Source: RGIG5612 sp045600845 (GTDB lineage Bacteria > Bacillota > Clostridia > Lachnospirales > Lachnospiraceae). Taken from it: DNA of 64,000 nt. Both the position numbers and the translations under genes were made by a program. The stretch is taken from positions 1-64,000 of the forward strand of contig JAZRYR010000026.1 of assembly GCA_045600845.1 (NCBI GenBank), in the 5' to 3' direction. The notes below the pieces were generated by a model. That model did not search any database, was not told the origin of the DNA, and worked only from the letters and a program-made list of their open reading frames with translations. Within the stretch, counting starts at the first letter, position 1. Each line of letters opens with the position of its first letter. Positions 53,393-62,816 of this stretch are shown in pieces.

Positions 53393-53964
53393 ATCAAATC
53401 ACCTTTTTCCTTTTCACGAGATACTATATTATGCAACATCTCAACAGATTTTTCAATATCTTCATTAACAATCACATAATCATATCTGTTGACAAAGTCC
53501 ATTTCTTCCTCGGCCCGTTTCATTCGTTTCTCGATTTCCTCTTCCGTTTCCGTGCCACGTTTTAACAATCTGTTTTTTAACTCTTCCATATTAGGAGGGA
53601 GAATAAAAATCGTAATTGCTTCCGGAATCTTATCTTTTACCTGAAAAGCACCCTGAAGTTCAATTTCCAGAATAATATCTCTTTCCTGAAGCAACTGATT
53701 CTCTACCCAATCCTTTGGCGTTCCATAATAATTACCAACATACTGCGCATGTTCCAAAAACAAACCTTTTTTCAGACGATCTTCAAATTCCTCTTTGGAA
53801 ATAAAGAAATATTCTTTTCCATTGGTCTCACCAGCTCTAGGCTTTCTGCTGGTAGCAGAAATCGACAAGACATACTGCGGATATTTTTCCATCAACCGAT
53901 TGCAGATGGTGCCTTTTCCCGCTCCCGATAAACCGGAGACAATCAGTAAAATTCCCTTTTTCAT
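53389..53964 (-). CDS. gmk: Guanylate kinase
   Basis: 191 aa. Phosphorylates GMP to GDP. P-loop GLSGAGKGT near residues 11-19, SATSRKPRAGETNGKEYFF for GMP binding, and the YVIVNEDIEKS end are standard. Preceded by the YicC-like gene; the remA (DUF370) gene often found between them in Firmicutes is absent. Confidence 0.97.
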   Translation of the reverse strand: MKKGILLIVSGLSGAGKGTICNRLMEKYPQYVLSISATSRKPRAGETNGKEYFFISKEEFEDRLKKGLFLEHAQYVGNYYGTPKDWVENQLLQERDIILEIELQGAFQVKDKIPEAITIFILPPNMEELKNRLLKRGTETEEEIEKRMKRAEEEMDFVNRYDYVIVNEDIEKSVEMLHNIVSREKEKGDLI

Positions 53965-53975
53965 TTTTGCTCCTG

Positions 53976-54854
53976 TTATTCAATATTCTGAACCTGTTCA
54001 CGAATTTTTTCGATGCAGGTTTTCAATTCGATTCCAATATTGGTAATTTCAATATCATTAGATTTGGAAAGAATCGTATTGGATTCACGGTTCATTTCCT
54101 GTGCAAGAAAGTCAAGATTTCTACCGGTTTCTCCACCTTTTTCCAGAATATCCCTCATATTATTGATATGGGTAGCCAAGCGAACCAGTTCTTCATCCAC
54201 AGCAATTTTATCAGCAAACAAAGTAACTTCTGCAGCAATACGACCTTCATCCATCTGGCTGTTTTCCAGGAAATCTTTTACCCGTTCTTCCAGCTTCGCT
54301 TTATAATCCGTAATGATCTGTGGCAGACGGCTCTCAATAAATTTCACATGAGAACTCATTTCATCCAGCTTCATGAAAATATTGTTTTTTAAAGCTTCGC
54401 CTTCTTTTTCTCTGGCCTCTTTGAACATGGAAAAAGCATTGCGTAATACTTTTTCCAGAAAAGCCCACATTTCTTCTTCATTAATCTCTTGCTCTTCTAA
54501 AACAAGAACATCCGGACATTTGGCAATGGTGGAAGAATGGATTTCATCATTAATTCCCAAGTCTTCCTGAATCTGACGGTAATAATCGAAATATTCTTTT
54601 GCCAGTACGGCATTGTATTTCAGACAGGATCCGTTTTCTGTCTGGTTCTCATAGGAAATATACAGGTCCACTTTTCCACGGACTGCATATTCTTTTAAAA
54701 TGTTACGGATATTCGCCTCAAAAACATTGAATTTTCTAGGCATTTTGATATTCAGATCCAGATATTTATGGTTCACGGATTTTAATTCCACCGTAACCTT
54801 TTTATCCGGTTCCACCTGCTCGGCTCTTCCAAAGCCCGTCATACTGTAAATCAT
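53976..54854 (-). CDS. YicC-family endoribonuclease
   Basis: 292 aa. Begins MIYSMTGFGRAE and ends ELKTCIEKIREQVQNIE, both conserved. Includes the EMNRESNTILSKSNDIEITNI segment. Members cut RNA and are linked to small-RNA turnover and stationary-phase survival. AAAGGA precedes the ATG. Lies 11 bp upstream of gmk. Confidence 0.93.
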   Translation of the reverse strand: MIYSMTGFGRAEQVEPDKKVTVELKSVNHKYLDLNIKMPRKFNVFEANIRNILKEYAVRGKVDLYISYENQTENGSCLKYNAVLAKEYFDYYRQIQEDLGINDEIHSSTIAKCPDVLVLEEQEINEEEMWAFLEKVLRNAFSMFKEAREKEGEALKNNIFMKLDEMSSHVKFIESRLPQIITDYKAKLEERVKDFLENSQMDEGRIAAEVTLFADKIAVDEELVRLATHINNMRDILEKGGETGRNLDFLAQEMNRESNTILSKSNDIEITNIGIELKTCIEKIREQVQNIE

Positions 54855-54925
54855 TTTATTTTGTCCTTTAAAAATATATTTATATATTTTGCCTCCTCTT
54901 ATTCAGGAATCCGGCAAATACATAT

Positions 54926-56389
54926 CTAATAAAAATAATAATTAAAAATGTAATGAGAAAAATCTACAGCCTTTTCTTCCGTAAGGCTGGTGTCTTCTAA
55001 ATTGAGACAGATTACCAGCTTTTCACCATCTTTTTCAGCATATCCAACGAACCAGGACATGTCAACATTTAAATTCTTATTGCTTAAAGTCTCAGCGGTA
55101 CCGGTTTTTCCATAAGCCGTATAGTCTTCCCAGGCCAGACATTGCGCAGTTCCATCAGTAACTACAGAGCGTAGATATTCCTGAAGTTTCACATTTTCAC
55201 CAGCTTCAAAAAGAGACAGGTAAACCTTATCTTTAAAGTTTTTAATGGTCGCCCCGGAAGGGCTGGTGACTTTCGTTACCAGATGAGGCTTCATAAGCAC
55301 TCCATCATTGGCAATGGCACTCATGATCAAGGACAGATGAAGGGGATTTGTCTGCGTTTTTCCCTGACCAAAAGCAGTCTGCATGATCATGAATTCTGAA
55401 TCATCTTTCGTCAGCTGAAATGCTGCTTTATTGTATGCAATATCGATATCGATATTGGAATTAAACAGTAATTTGGAATTATTGGCATAAAACCGATCCA
55501 GATCCAGTTGTGTGCCGATGGTTGCAAATGCACAGTTGCAGGAGTTTGCAAAAGCCTCCTCTAAATTCTGCAAGCCGTGCTCCGTATAATCATGACATGC
55601 GATGGAATAATCGTCTTTTTCTAACGTACTGGTGCAATTATATTCAAAATTGTTATATTCCGGATTTTCCCTCATATATTCCAATAAAGTAAATATTTTA
55701 AAGGTGGAACCCGGAGTATACTGCCCTTGAGTTACTCTGTTTACCAGAGGGCTGTTTTCTTCATCTGCAATAATATCTTCCCAGTTTTCTTCAATATAAT
55801 TCGGATCAAAGTCGTCTTTGGAAACCATGGCTTTAATCTGTCCATTGGTCGGGTTCAGACAGATTGCGGAAGCTTTCAGTCCATCCAGAAGGTCGGAAAT
55901 ATATAACTGAAGGTCCTTATCCAAAGTCGTATACATGTCATCTCCCGGATTCTTTTCCCCCTTGAATTCATTGGAAATCTTATCCAGCATATTCGTATGG
56001 GAAGTAAGGAGATAGTAATTATAAGAAGACTCTAATCCTAAACCGCCGTTGGCTTCAAAGCCGACGACATGGGCAAAGGCTCTTCCAAAGGGATAGATTC
56101 GGACTTCTTCGCCATCTTCCCTCTCACTGTAGGCCAATGCCGTGCCATCACTGCTGAAGATTGTGCCGCGTTCTACCGTTTTTTTAAAACTATCGGACCG
56201 TTTGTTATATCGATTATTAATAACAGAGGACGCATCAAAAGTTAAAAATATGCAGATGTAAACAATCAGTGCCAGCGCAAGAACTGCAAAGAAAATGGAC
56301 ACTTTAAGTATATCCTGGTTAATGATACGGCCACGATTAATCTTTTTTCTGGTCTTATTCAGTTTTTTCCGTTCTCTGTCACTATTCAT
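54926..56389 (-). CDS. Penicillin-binding transpeptidase (class B-like)
   Basis: 487 aa. An N-terminal membrane anchor at about 29-50 and a transpeptidase domain with Ser228-X-X-Lys231 (GSTFK), Ser283-Cys-Asn285 and the KTG motif (YGKTGTAET). Crosslinks peptidoglycan outside the membrane. It is shorter than FtsI/PBP2 (about 600 aa or more) because the N-terminal pedestal is reduced, similar to PbpA-type enzymes paired with a SEDS protein. It overlaps the SEDS gene by one base, so the two likely form a glycan-synthesis pair. Confidence 0.92.
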   Translation of the reverse strand: MNSDRERKKLNKTRKKINRGRIINQDILKVSIFFAVLALALIVYICIFLTFDASSVINNRYNKRSDSFKKTVERGTIFSSDGTALAYSEREDGEEVRIYPFGRAFAHVVGFEANGGLGLESSYNYYLLTSHTNMLDKISNEFKGEKNPGDDMYTTLDKDLQLYISDLLDGLKASAICLNPTNGQIKAMVSKDDFDPNYIEENWEDIIADEENSPLVNRVTQGQYTPGSTFKIFTLLEYMRENPEYNNFEYNCTSTLEKDDYSIACHDYTEHGLQNLEEAFANSCNCAFATIGTQLDLDRFYANNSKLLFNSNIDIDIAYNKAAFQLTKDDSEFMIMQTAFGQGKTQTNPLHLSLIMSAIANDGVLMKPHLVTKVTSPSGATIKNFKDKVYLSLFEAGENVKLQEYLRSVVTDGTAQCLAWEDYTAYGKTGTAETLSNKNLNVDMSWFVGYAEKDGEKLVICLNLEDTSLTEEKAVDFSHYIFNYYFY

Positions 56390-57933
56390 TAAAAATCATC
56401 CGGATCAATTTGTATGATTTTCTCTTCCTCCGGTTCCACTTTCTGAATCCGTCTGGTATCTACATTTACTTTTATTATTTTATCATTTGGAAGGTTTTCG
56501 GATTCTATTCTTGGTTTCCGGATTTCGTCAGCACTATTCTTTTTGTAACTTTGGTAGCCTTCAAAATCAGAAATATCGGCTCCATCTGCAATCATTTCCC
56601 TCTCTCGTTCCACATCTGCTTCCGAAATAACATAAAGAGCCTGAACAATTCCAATGAATACCATAGATGCCAGAAGGGAACTTCCTCCACTGGAAATAAA
56701 CGGCAGGTTCACACCCGTAAGGGGAATGAATTTGATTGCACCACCAATAGTTAAAAAAACCTGAACCGCATAAGCAGCGCCCAAGCCAAAAGCCATCAGT
56801 TTGTAGAACAGATTGTTCACTCTTATGGCAACTCTCATGATCATCAGAATAAAACACAAGGTCAGCATGATCAGAAGAATAGCAAAAATGGCACCGAATT
56901 CCTCGGATATCGCAGAAAAAACCATATCATTGGAAACTTCCGGTATGTACCGAGGAGAACCCCGGAAAATTCCGGACCCAAACCAGCCACCCGTTCCGAT
57001 GGCGAATAAGGACTGGGCAATCTGATATCCCTTATCATCTATATAATCCCAAGGATTCATCCAGATAAGAACTCTTGTCTGGACATGATTGAATAATTTA
57101 TAAGCAACGACTGCAGCTATGGAAAATCCTACCGCACCAATACCCAAATAAATGAGTTTCTTCGTTGCGACATAAATCATCAAAATATAGATGATGCTTA
57201 AAATCAATGCAGAACCTAAATCCCGGCAGAATACAACGATCATTACATGAATTGCTGCACATATAGCAGTAATTACAACTGTTTTAAAACTGTTCGAGTG
57301 ATAAAATGCCGATGCGACGAACATAACAAATAAGATTTTAACAAATTCCATTGGTTGGAAAGAGAAAAAGCCCAAATCCAAGGCCAATTTAGCACCTTTT
57401 GTTACGGTCGCCAGAATCAGAACCAGAAGTAATAGGACCATACCCGCTGCCGCATAAATCCATGTTAAATTTCTCAGGAATTTCGCCCTTTTACATAAAA
57501 ACACGAATACCAGAAACACTGCTGTTCCAAACAAAAGAATGAAGAACTGGCGAACAGCGCTGTCAAAATCCAGACGGGTCTGGATAATAAAACCGATTGC
57601 CAGGAACATACACATAACATTGTTCATCCCTTTGCTTAAGGAAACAAATTTCGGTACTACGCAAGACAAAAGAACCAGATAAACTAACTGGCCGCAATAA
57701 AGTCCGATCGTCTTGGGAATGGTTAAAGAAATATCCGAATTCAACGTAATGTTGATACAGATACAAAGAAACGCCAATCCATGGATCAGCAGAATAAAAA
57801 TTCGTTGTAAAACAAAGGATGCCTTCTTTTTTTCATCCGGAACATCCCTTTGCGCCCGGAAGGAAATATATACAAAGTACGCAAAAAAAATAATAATCAG
57901 ATATTTAGCACTTGTAAGAATTATTTCTGTCAT
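56389..57933 (-). CDS. SEDS-family peptidoglycan polymerase (FtsW/RodA/SpoVE-like)
   Basis: 514 aa with about ten membrane segments. Motifs of the SEDS glycosyltransferase family include GYQIAQSLFAIGTGGWFG, SAISEEFGA and GVNLPFISSGGSS. A cytoplasmic tail of about 85 residues, rich in Glu/Lys/Asp, is unusual in length. It acts together with the class B PBP encoded next. Whether it serves division or elongation cannot be decided from the sequence. Follows ruvB by three bases. Confidence 0.92.
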   Translation of the reverse strand: MTEIILTSAKYLIIIFFAYFVYISFRAQRDVPDEKKKASFVLQRIFILLIHGLAFLCICINITLNSDISLTIPKTIGLYCGQLVYLVLLSCVVPKFVSLSKGMNNVMCMFLAIGFIIQTRLDFDSAVRQFFILLFGTAVFLVFVFLCKRAKFLRNLTWIYAAAGMVLLLLVLILATVTKGAKLALDLGFFSFQPMEFVKILFVMFVASAFYHSNSFKTVVITAICAAIHVMIVVFCRDLGSALILSIIYILMIYVATKKLIYLGIGAVGFSIAAVVAYKLFNHVQTRVLIWMNPWDYIDDKGYQIAQSLFAIGTGGWFGSGIFRGSPRYIPEVSNDMVFSAISEEFGAIFAILLIMLTLCFILMIMRVAIRVNNLFYKLMAFGLGAAYAVQVFLTIGGAIKFIPLTGVNLPFISSGGSSLLASMVFIGIVQALYVISEADVEREREMIADGADISDFEGYQSYKKNSADEIRKPRIESENLPNDKIIKVNVDTRRIQKVEPEEEKIIQIDPDDF

Positions 57934-57936
57934 TAA

Positions 57937-58938
57937 TTATTTTTCTATTTTTGTGTAACCCAGGTGTTTATAAGCAGAATCTGTCACCTGTCTTCCACGA
58001 GGGGTTCTATTAATAAATCCACATTTCACCAGAAACGGTTCGTAGACATCTTCTATGGTTCCGGCATCTTCTCCGATTGCCGCTGCCAAAGTATCCAGTC
58101 CCACCGGTCCCCCGTTAAACTTGGTAATCATAGTCTTTAATATTGACCGATCTGTGAAATCAAGTCCTTTCGTATCAATGTCTAAAAGGGACAGCGCATC
58201 ATCCACGATCTGTTTCGTAATATTCCCGTCCGCCTTTACCTGGGCATAATCACGAACTCTTCGCAAAATCCGATTGGCAATACGCGGAGTACCTCTGGAG
58301 CAATTACCGATTTCCAGAGCTCCGGATTCATCGATATTATTTATATTCAGTTTCCGTGCCGAATTAATAACAATCTGAGCCAGTTCTTCCGGTTCATAAT
58401 ATTCCATACGGTGGATAATGCCGAAACGGTCACGTAACGGTGCGGAAAGGAGACCGGCTCTGGTAGTTGCTCCGATCAACGTGAAGCGATCTAAATTAAT
58501 TCTTCGGATCGTAGTCTGCTCTCCGTTTTCTATTACAGCATCAAAGGCAAAGTCTTCCATGACAGAATACAAAGCTTCTTCCACAGGCTTGCTTAATCGA
58601 TGAATTTCATCTACAAATAAAACTCCTCCCTTTGGAAGCTGTTTTACGATAGCAAGAATTTCTCCCGGATATTCAATCGCAGGTCCGGCTACAATTTTCA
58701 TGCTTCTTCCCATTTCATTGGCAATAATTCCTGCCAGGGTAGTTTTTCCAAGACCCGGAGGGCCATAAAGCAGTACATGGTCGATAGGCTCGTTTCGTTC
58801 ATTGGCCGCCTGAATATAAATCCTTAAATTGTTCTTGATTTTTTCCTGACCAATATAAGAATCAAAATTCTGCGGTCTTAAATTATTTTCGACCTCTTTT
58901 TCTTCCGTTATCAGATTGGTATTAATCGTATTTCCCAT
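57937..58938 (-). CDS. ruvB: Holliday junction branch-migration ATPase RuvB
   Basis: 333 aa. AAA+ motor with Walker A GPPGLGKTT, Walker B FVDEIHRL, sensor GATTRAGLLSAPLRDRFG and a C-terminal winged helix (GFINRTPRGRQ). Works with RuvA; RecU earlier in the window is the resolvase. Starts five bases after the ruvA stop, with no clear binding site, so coupled translation is likely. No LexA box was seen upstream. Confidence 0.98.
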   Translation of the reverse strand: MGNTINTNLITEEKEVENNLRPQNFDSYIGQEKIKNNLRIYIQAANERNEPIDHVLLYGPPGLGKTTLAGIIANEMGRSMKIVAGPAIEYPGEILAIVKQLPKGGVLFVDEIHRLSKPVEEALYSVMEDFAFDAVIENGEQTTIRRINLDRFTLIGATTRAGLLSAPLRDRFGIIHRMEYYEPEELAQIVINSARKLNINNIDESGALEIGNCSRGTPRIANRILRRVRDYAQVKADGNITKQIVDDALSLLDIDTKGLDFTDRSILKTMITKFNGGPVGLDTLAAAIGEDAGTIEDVYEPFLVKCGFINRTPRGRQVTDSAYKHLGYTKIEK

Positions 58939-58943
58939 AATAA

Positions 58944-59540
58944 TTAAAATGTGATGTTTGCAAAAATTAAATCGACAATTTCATCAACAGACATAGAATC
59001 TGTGATTTTAATATTGGCCAAAGCTCTTACACAACTGGTCCGGTCAAAACCAGTGGAAACGACCGTATGAATAGCTTCATCTACACGGTTGTCATCTTTA
59101 GAAGACGCTTTCACTACATTAACGCCGGAAGATAATAATTCTTTATTTACCTTTCCCTTCAGCTCTACGATAATCTTTTGGGCTGTTTTGGAACTGATTC
59201 CTTTCGAGGCCGCAATTAATTTATCATCCCCGGAAGCAATTGCCATTTTTAAGGTCTCGGTATCAACGGCAGAAAGTATATTTAAAGCCCCTTTAGGACC
59301 AATGCCACTGACTTTGATCAAAAGTTTGAACATTTCCAGTTCACTTTTGGAGCCAAAACCACAAAGCGAAACATCGTCTTTTCCAAAAGCCATGAAGGTA
59401 TAAATAGTCGTCTCACAGCCTTCGGATAAACGCATTAAAGATGACAACGGCATATTTATTAAATACCCGATTCCATTGTTATCCAGAACTATGAAATTAT
59501 CATCGATTTGGGCAACTGTGCCTTTTATATAACTAATCAT
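58944..59540 (-). CDS. ruvA: Holliday junction DNA helicase subunit RuvA
   Basis: 198 aa. OB fold (ISYIKGTVAQIDDNFIVLDNNGIGYLI), two helix-hairpin-helix motifs (IKVSGIGPKGALNIL, GISSKTAQKIIVELKGK) and the C-terminal RuvB-binding domain after an acidic linker. Starts 28 bp after the tpiA stop without an obvious binding site. Confidence 0.97.
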   Translation of the reverse strand: MISYIKGTVAQIDDNFIVLDNNGIGYLINMPLSSLMRLSEGCETTIYTFMAFGKDDVSLCGFGSKSELEMFKLLIKVSGIGPKGALNILSAVDTETLKMAIASGDDKLIAASKGISSKTAQKIIVELKGKVNKELLSSGVNVVKASSKDDNRVDEAIHTVVSTGFDRTSCVRALANIKITDSMSVDEIVDLIFANITF

Positions 59541-59568
59541 ATTTCAAAGTAAAAATAATCCCTGTTAA

Positions 59569-60318
59569 TTACAAATTATAGTTTACAATTTTTGCAAAAT
59601 CTTCCTTTAAAGCAGCTCCGCCAACAAGACCACCATCAATGTCTTCCATAGAAAGCAGTTCCTTCGCATTGGCACCATTTACCGATCCGCCATACTGAAT
59701 CCGGATTTCTTCTGCCGTCTCATCGTCATAGATTTCACGAAGAACGTTACGGATATGTCCGCAAACTTCCTCGGCCTGCTCGGAAGTTGCCACTTTTCCG
59801 GTTCCAATGGCCCAGATAGGTTCATAAGCAACAATTGCTGTCATCGCATCTTCCCTTGAAACGTTCTCAAAAGCTTTTACAATCTGGTTTTTGATCCATT
59901 CCATAGTAATCCCCTCTTCTCTCTGCTCTAAGGTTTCTCCACAGCAGATTATAGGAATCAACTCATATTCAAAAGCTTTTAATACTTTTTTATTAACAGT
60001 CTCATCGGTTTCCGCAAAGAACTGTCTTCTTTCAGAATGTCCGATAATAACATATTCCACACCCAATTCATAAAGCATGCCCGGAGATATTTCACCGGTA
60101 AAAGCACCACTATCCTCAAAATGCATGTTCTGAGCACCAACAGAGATGGAAGAACCTTTTAAGGCTTCTACCGCACAAGGAATATCTACAAAGGGTACAC
60201 AAAAAACTACTTCCGCTTCTGAATTTTCTACCAATGGCTTTAAAGAAGATATCAGTTCTAATGCTTCCTTTGGAGTTTTATTCATTTTCCAGTTACCAAT
60301 AATTATTTTATTTCTCAT
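59569..60318 (-). CDS. tpiA: Triosephosphate isomerase
   Basis: 249 aa. Interconverts dihydroxyacetone phosphate and glyceraldehyde-3-phosphate. NWKMN holds the catalytic Lys; GHSERR the catalytic His region, YEPIWAIGTG the catalytic Glu, and GGSVNGANAKE the phosphate loop. Third gene in gap-pgk-tpiA; its product links to the mgsA-like gene's usual substrate, though that protein's activity is in doubt. Confidence 0.98.
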   Translation of the reverse strand: MRNKIIIGNWKMNKTPKEALELISSLKPLVENSEAEVVFCVPFVDIPCAVEALKGSSISVGAQNMHFEDSGAFTGEISPGMLYELGVEYVIIGHSERRQFFAETDETVNKKVLKAFEYELIPIICCGETLEQREEGITMEWIKNQIVKAFENVSREDAMTAIVAYEPIWAIGTGKVATSEQAEEVCGHIRNVLREIYDDETAEEIRIQYGGSVNGANAKELLSMEDIDGGLVGGAALKEDFAKIVNYNL

Positions 60319-60328
60319 AATCTATCCT

Positions 60329-61522
60329 CTATTTATCTTCAATTGCTGTAACGCCAGGTAATTCCTTTCCTTCTAAGAATTCAAGAGAAGCTCCGCCTCC
60401 GGTAGAAATATGTGTCATTTTATCGCTGAACCCTAATTGAAGAGCTGCTGCTGCACTATCTCCACCACCAATAACCGTAATGGCATCTAAATCAGCAATC
60501 GCGGTTGCAATTGCTTTGGTGCCTTTCGAGAAATTTGGAATTTCAAATACACCCATCGGTCCGTTCCAGATAACGGTTTTTGCCTCTTTTAAAGCATCGG
60601 AAAACATCTCAATGGTTTGCTTTCCAATATCCACACCCATTAAATCATCCGGAATGTTCATTACATCTACGGTCTGGAACGGCGCTTCTTCAGAAATTTC
60701 CGGGGCAACTACGATATCTTTTGTAAAAAGCAGTTTCACATTCTTATCTTTCGCTTTTTGGATCATATCTCTTGCATACTGAAGATAATCATCTTCTACT
60801 AAAGAAAGACCAACATGGCCGCCACAAGCTTTCACAAAAGTATAAGCCATACCACCGCCGATTATAAGAATATCAACTTTATCCAAAAGATTATTAATAA
60901 CAGAAATCTTAGAAGATACTTTAGAACCTCCTAAAACAGCGGCAAAAGGTCTTACCGGATTATTTACCGCATTTCCAAGGAAATTAATCTCTTTTTCCAT
61001 CAAATAACCAACCGCGGTTTCTTTTACAAACCTGCAAACTCCGGCAGTGGAACAATGCGCCCTATGAGCCGTTCCAAAAGCATCGTTAACAAAAACATCT
61101 GCTAAAGAAGCAAGCTCCTGACTAAAGCTGTCTTCATTTTTTTCTTCTTCCGGACGGAATCTGGTATTTTCCAAAAGAACCACCTGACCTTCCGTCATAT
61201 TATATTTAAACCATTTCGCATGGGCACCTACGACTTCATTATCTTTCAGGAATAAAACTTCCTGACCAAGCAACTCGCTTAAGCGTTGTGCTACCGGAGC
61301 TAACGAAAGAGATTCGTCAACTTTTCCTTTTGGTTTTCCAAGATGGGAACAGATCATGACCCGTCCGCCGTCGCCGGATAATTTAGCAATAGTAGGAAGA
61401 GCTGCTTCAATTCTGGTATCATCCGTGATAACACCGTCTTTCATTGGAACATTAAAATCGCATCTTAAAAGGACAACCTTTCCTTTTACATCAATATCAT
61501 CAATCGTTTTTTTATTCAGCAT
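60329..61522 (-). CDS. pgk: Phosphoglycerate kinase
   Basis: 397 aa. Makes ATP from 1,3-bisphosphoglycerate. LLRCDFNVPMKDG, SHLGKPKG, and the C-terminal GGGDSAAA nucleotide-binding loop are standard. ATG 61522 is chosen over an in-frame upstream ATG at 61546 because GAGGGAA lies just before it. A hairpin terminator sits between gap and pgk. Confidence 0.97.
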   Translation of the reverse strand: MLNKKTIDDIDVKGKVVLLRCDFNVPMKDGVITDDTRIEAALPTIAKLSGDGGRVMICSHLGKPKGKVDESLSLAPVAQRLSELLGQEVLFLKDNEVVGAHAKWFKYNMTEGQVVLLENTRFRPEEEKNEDSFSQELASLADVFVNDAFGTAHRAHCSTAGVCRFVKETAVGYLMEKEINFLGNAVNNPVRPFAAVLGGSKVSSKISVINNLLDKVDILIIGGGMAYTFVKACGGHVGLSLVEDDYLQYARDMIQKAKDKNVKLLFTKDIVVAPEISEEAPFQTVDVMNIPDDLMGVDIGKQTIEMFSDALKEAKTVIWNGPMGVFEIPNFSKGTKAIATAIADLDAITVIGGGDSAAAALQLGFSDKMTHISTGGGASLEFLEGKELPGVTAIEDK

Positions 61523-61548
61523 GTATTTTCCCTCATAAAATTTCAAAA

Positions 61549-61574
61549 GGCCGGCCTTTCTGAAAAGACCGGCC
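61549..61574 (-). terminator. Hairpin between gap and pgk
   Basis: A GC-rich stem (GGCCGG/CCGGCC, 61549-61554 with 61569-61574, extended by a few pairs) is followed on the minus strand by TTTT. It lies in the 65-bp gap between gap and pgk, so it could be a partial terminator or an RNA-stability element. Confidence 0.65.
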
Positions 61575-61587
61575 TAAAATTTAATAA

Positions 61588-62637
61588 TTAACCTAAAAAC
61601 TTATTGCATACGTATTTTACAGTTCTGCATAACTGGTTTGTATAAGAAAATTCGTTATCGTACCAAGCAACTACTTTTACCAAAGCCTGATTTTTACCAA
61701 GGTTCATAATCTTTGTCTGGGTTGCATCAAAGCAGGAACCTGCGGTCATACCAATAATATCGGTAGAAACGATTGGGTCTTCAGTATATGCGAAGGAAGG
61801 ATTTGCTGCTTTCTTCATGCATTTGTTAACATTTTCCGCAGTAATATCTGCTTTTCCCTTATTGCAGACAGCAATTAATTCTGTAAGAGAACCTGTGCAG
61901 GTAGGAACTCTCTGTGCAGCTCCATCCAGTTTTCCATTCAGTTCCGGAATAACAAGGCCAATCGCTTTTGCAGCACCGGTTGTATTTGGAACAATATTAT
62001 AAACAGCAGCACGAGCTCTTCTTAAGTCCCCATTTTTATGGAAAGCATCTAAAGGCATCTGATCACCGGTATAAGCATGGATGGTTGTCATATAGCCTTT
62101 TTCGATAGGAGCAAATTTATTCAGGGCTTTCGCCATAGGAGCAAGGCAGTTTGTTGTACAACTGGCACCACTGATGATGTTATGGGTTTTCCTAAGAGTC
62201 TTCTCATTAACGCCATAAACGATAGTTGGCATTTTTTCATCGCCCGGACAGGAAATAACAACTTTTTTAGCGCCGGCATCTAAATGAGCCTGAGCTTTTT
62301 CGGTTGTTTTATAAACACCGGTACAGTCGATAACGACATCAATATCCATTTTTCCCCAAGGAAGGTTGGCAGCATCCCGCTCACCAGTAATCGCTACTTT
62401 ATAATCACCAATCTTGATAAATCCTTTTCCAGCTTTTACTTTATCTGCATCTACAAAAGTTCTATAAGTAGAGTCATATTTTAAAAGATGAGCAATTTCT
62501 TCTGTAGCTGTAGGACTGGAAACACTTAACAGATCATTAATACATACTACTTCTACATCAGGGTCCTGATACAGTACTCTAAAAACTAATCTTCCAATTC
62601 GTCCAAAACCATTAATTGCAATTCTTTTTTTTGCCAT
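61588..62637 (-). CDS. gap: Glyceraldehyde-3-phosphate dehydrogenase
   Basis: 349 aa. NAD-binding AINGFGRIGR at the start; catalytic Cys in SGASCTTNCLAP; WYDNEFSYTNQ near the end. Glycolytic enzyme that makes 1,3-bisphosphoglycerate. The length exceeds the usual 335 by a few insertions. AGGAGG precedes the ATG. Confidence 0.97.
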   Translation of the reverse strand: MAKKRIAINGFGRIGRLVFRVLYQDPDVEVVCINDLLSVSSPTATEEIAHLLKYDSTYRTFVDADKVKAGKGFIKIGDYKVAITGERDAANLPWGKMDIDVVIDCTGVYKTTEKAQAHLDAGAKKVVISCPGDEKMPTIVYGVNEKTLRKTHNIISGASCTTNCLAPMAKALNKFAPIEKGYMTTIHAYTGDQMPLDAFHKNGDLRRARAAVYNIVPNTTGAAKAIGLVIPELNGKLDGAAQRVPTCTGSLTELIAVCNKGKADITAENVNKCMKKAANPSFAYTEDPIVSTDIIGMTAGSCFDATQTKIMNLGKNQALVKVVAWYDNEFSYTNQLCRTVKYVCNKFLG

Positions 62638-62754
62638 AACAGCACTTCCTCCTAATAAAATTAGATATGATTATTATATTATGTTAGCAGATTTATTATA
62701 TATGAAACTACTGAAAAAAGAAAGACTCCTTTGTCATATCTTGAGATAAAAATT

Positions 62755-62785
62755 ACCGCCTCTTCTCATTAAGAAAAGAGGCGGT
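62755..62785. terminator. Terminator after the MBG-repeat gene
   Basis: The stem ACCGCCTCTT with its partner AAGAGGCGGT (62755-62785) and a loop of about ten bases; the minus strand continues into a T-rich run. It ends the leftward surface-protein gene. Confidence 0.8.
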
Positions 62786-62816
62786 ATTTCCTATTTTGTC
62801 TTATTTGGATCTCGTA

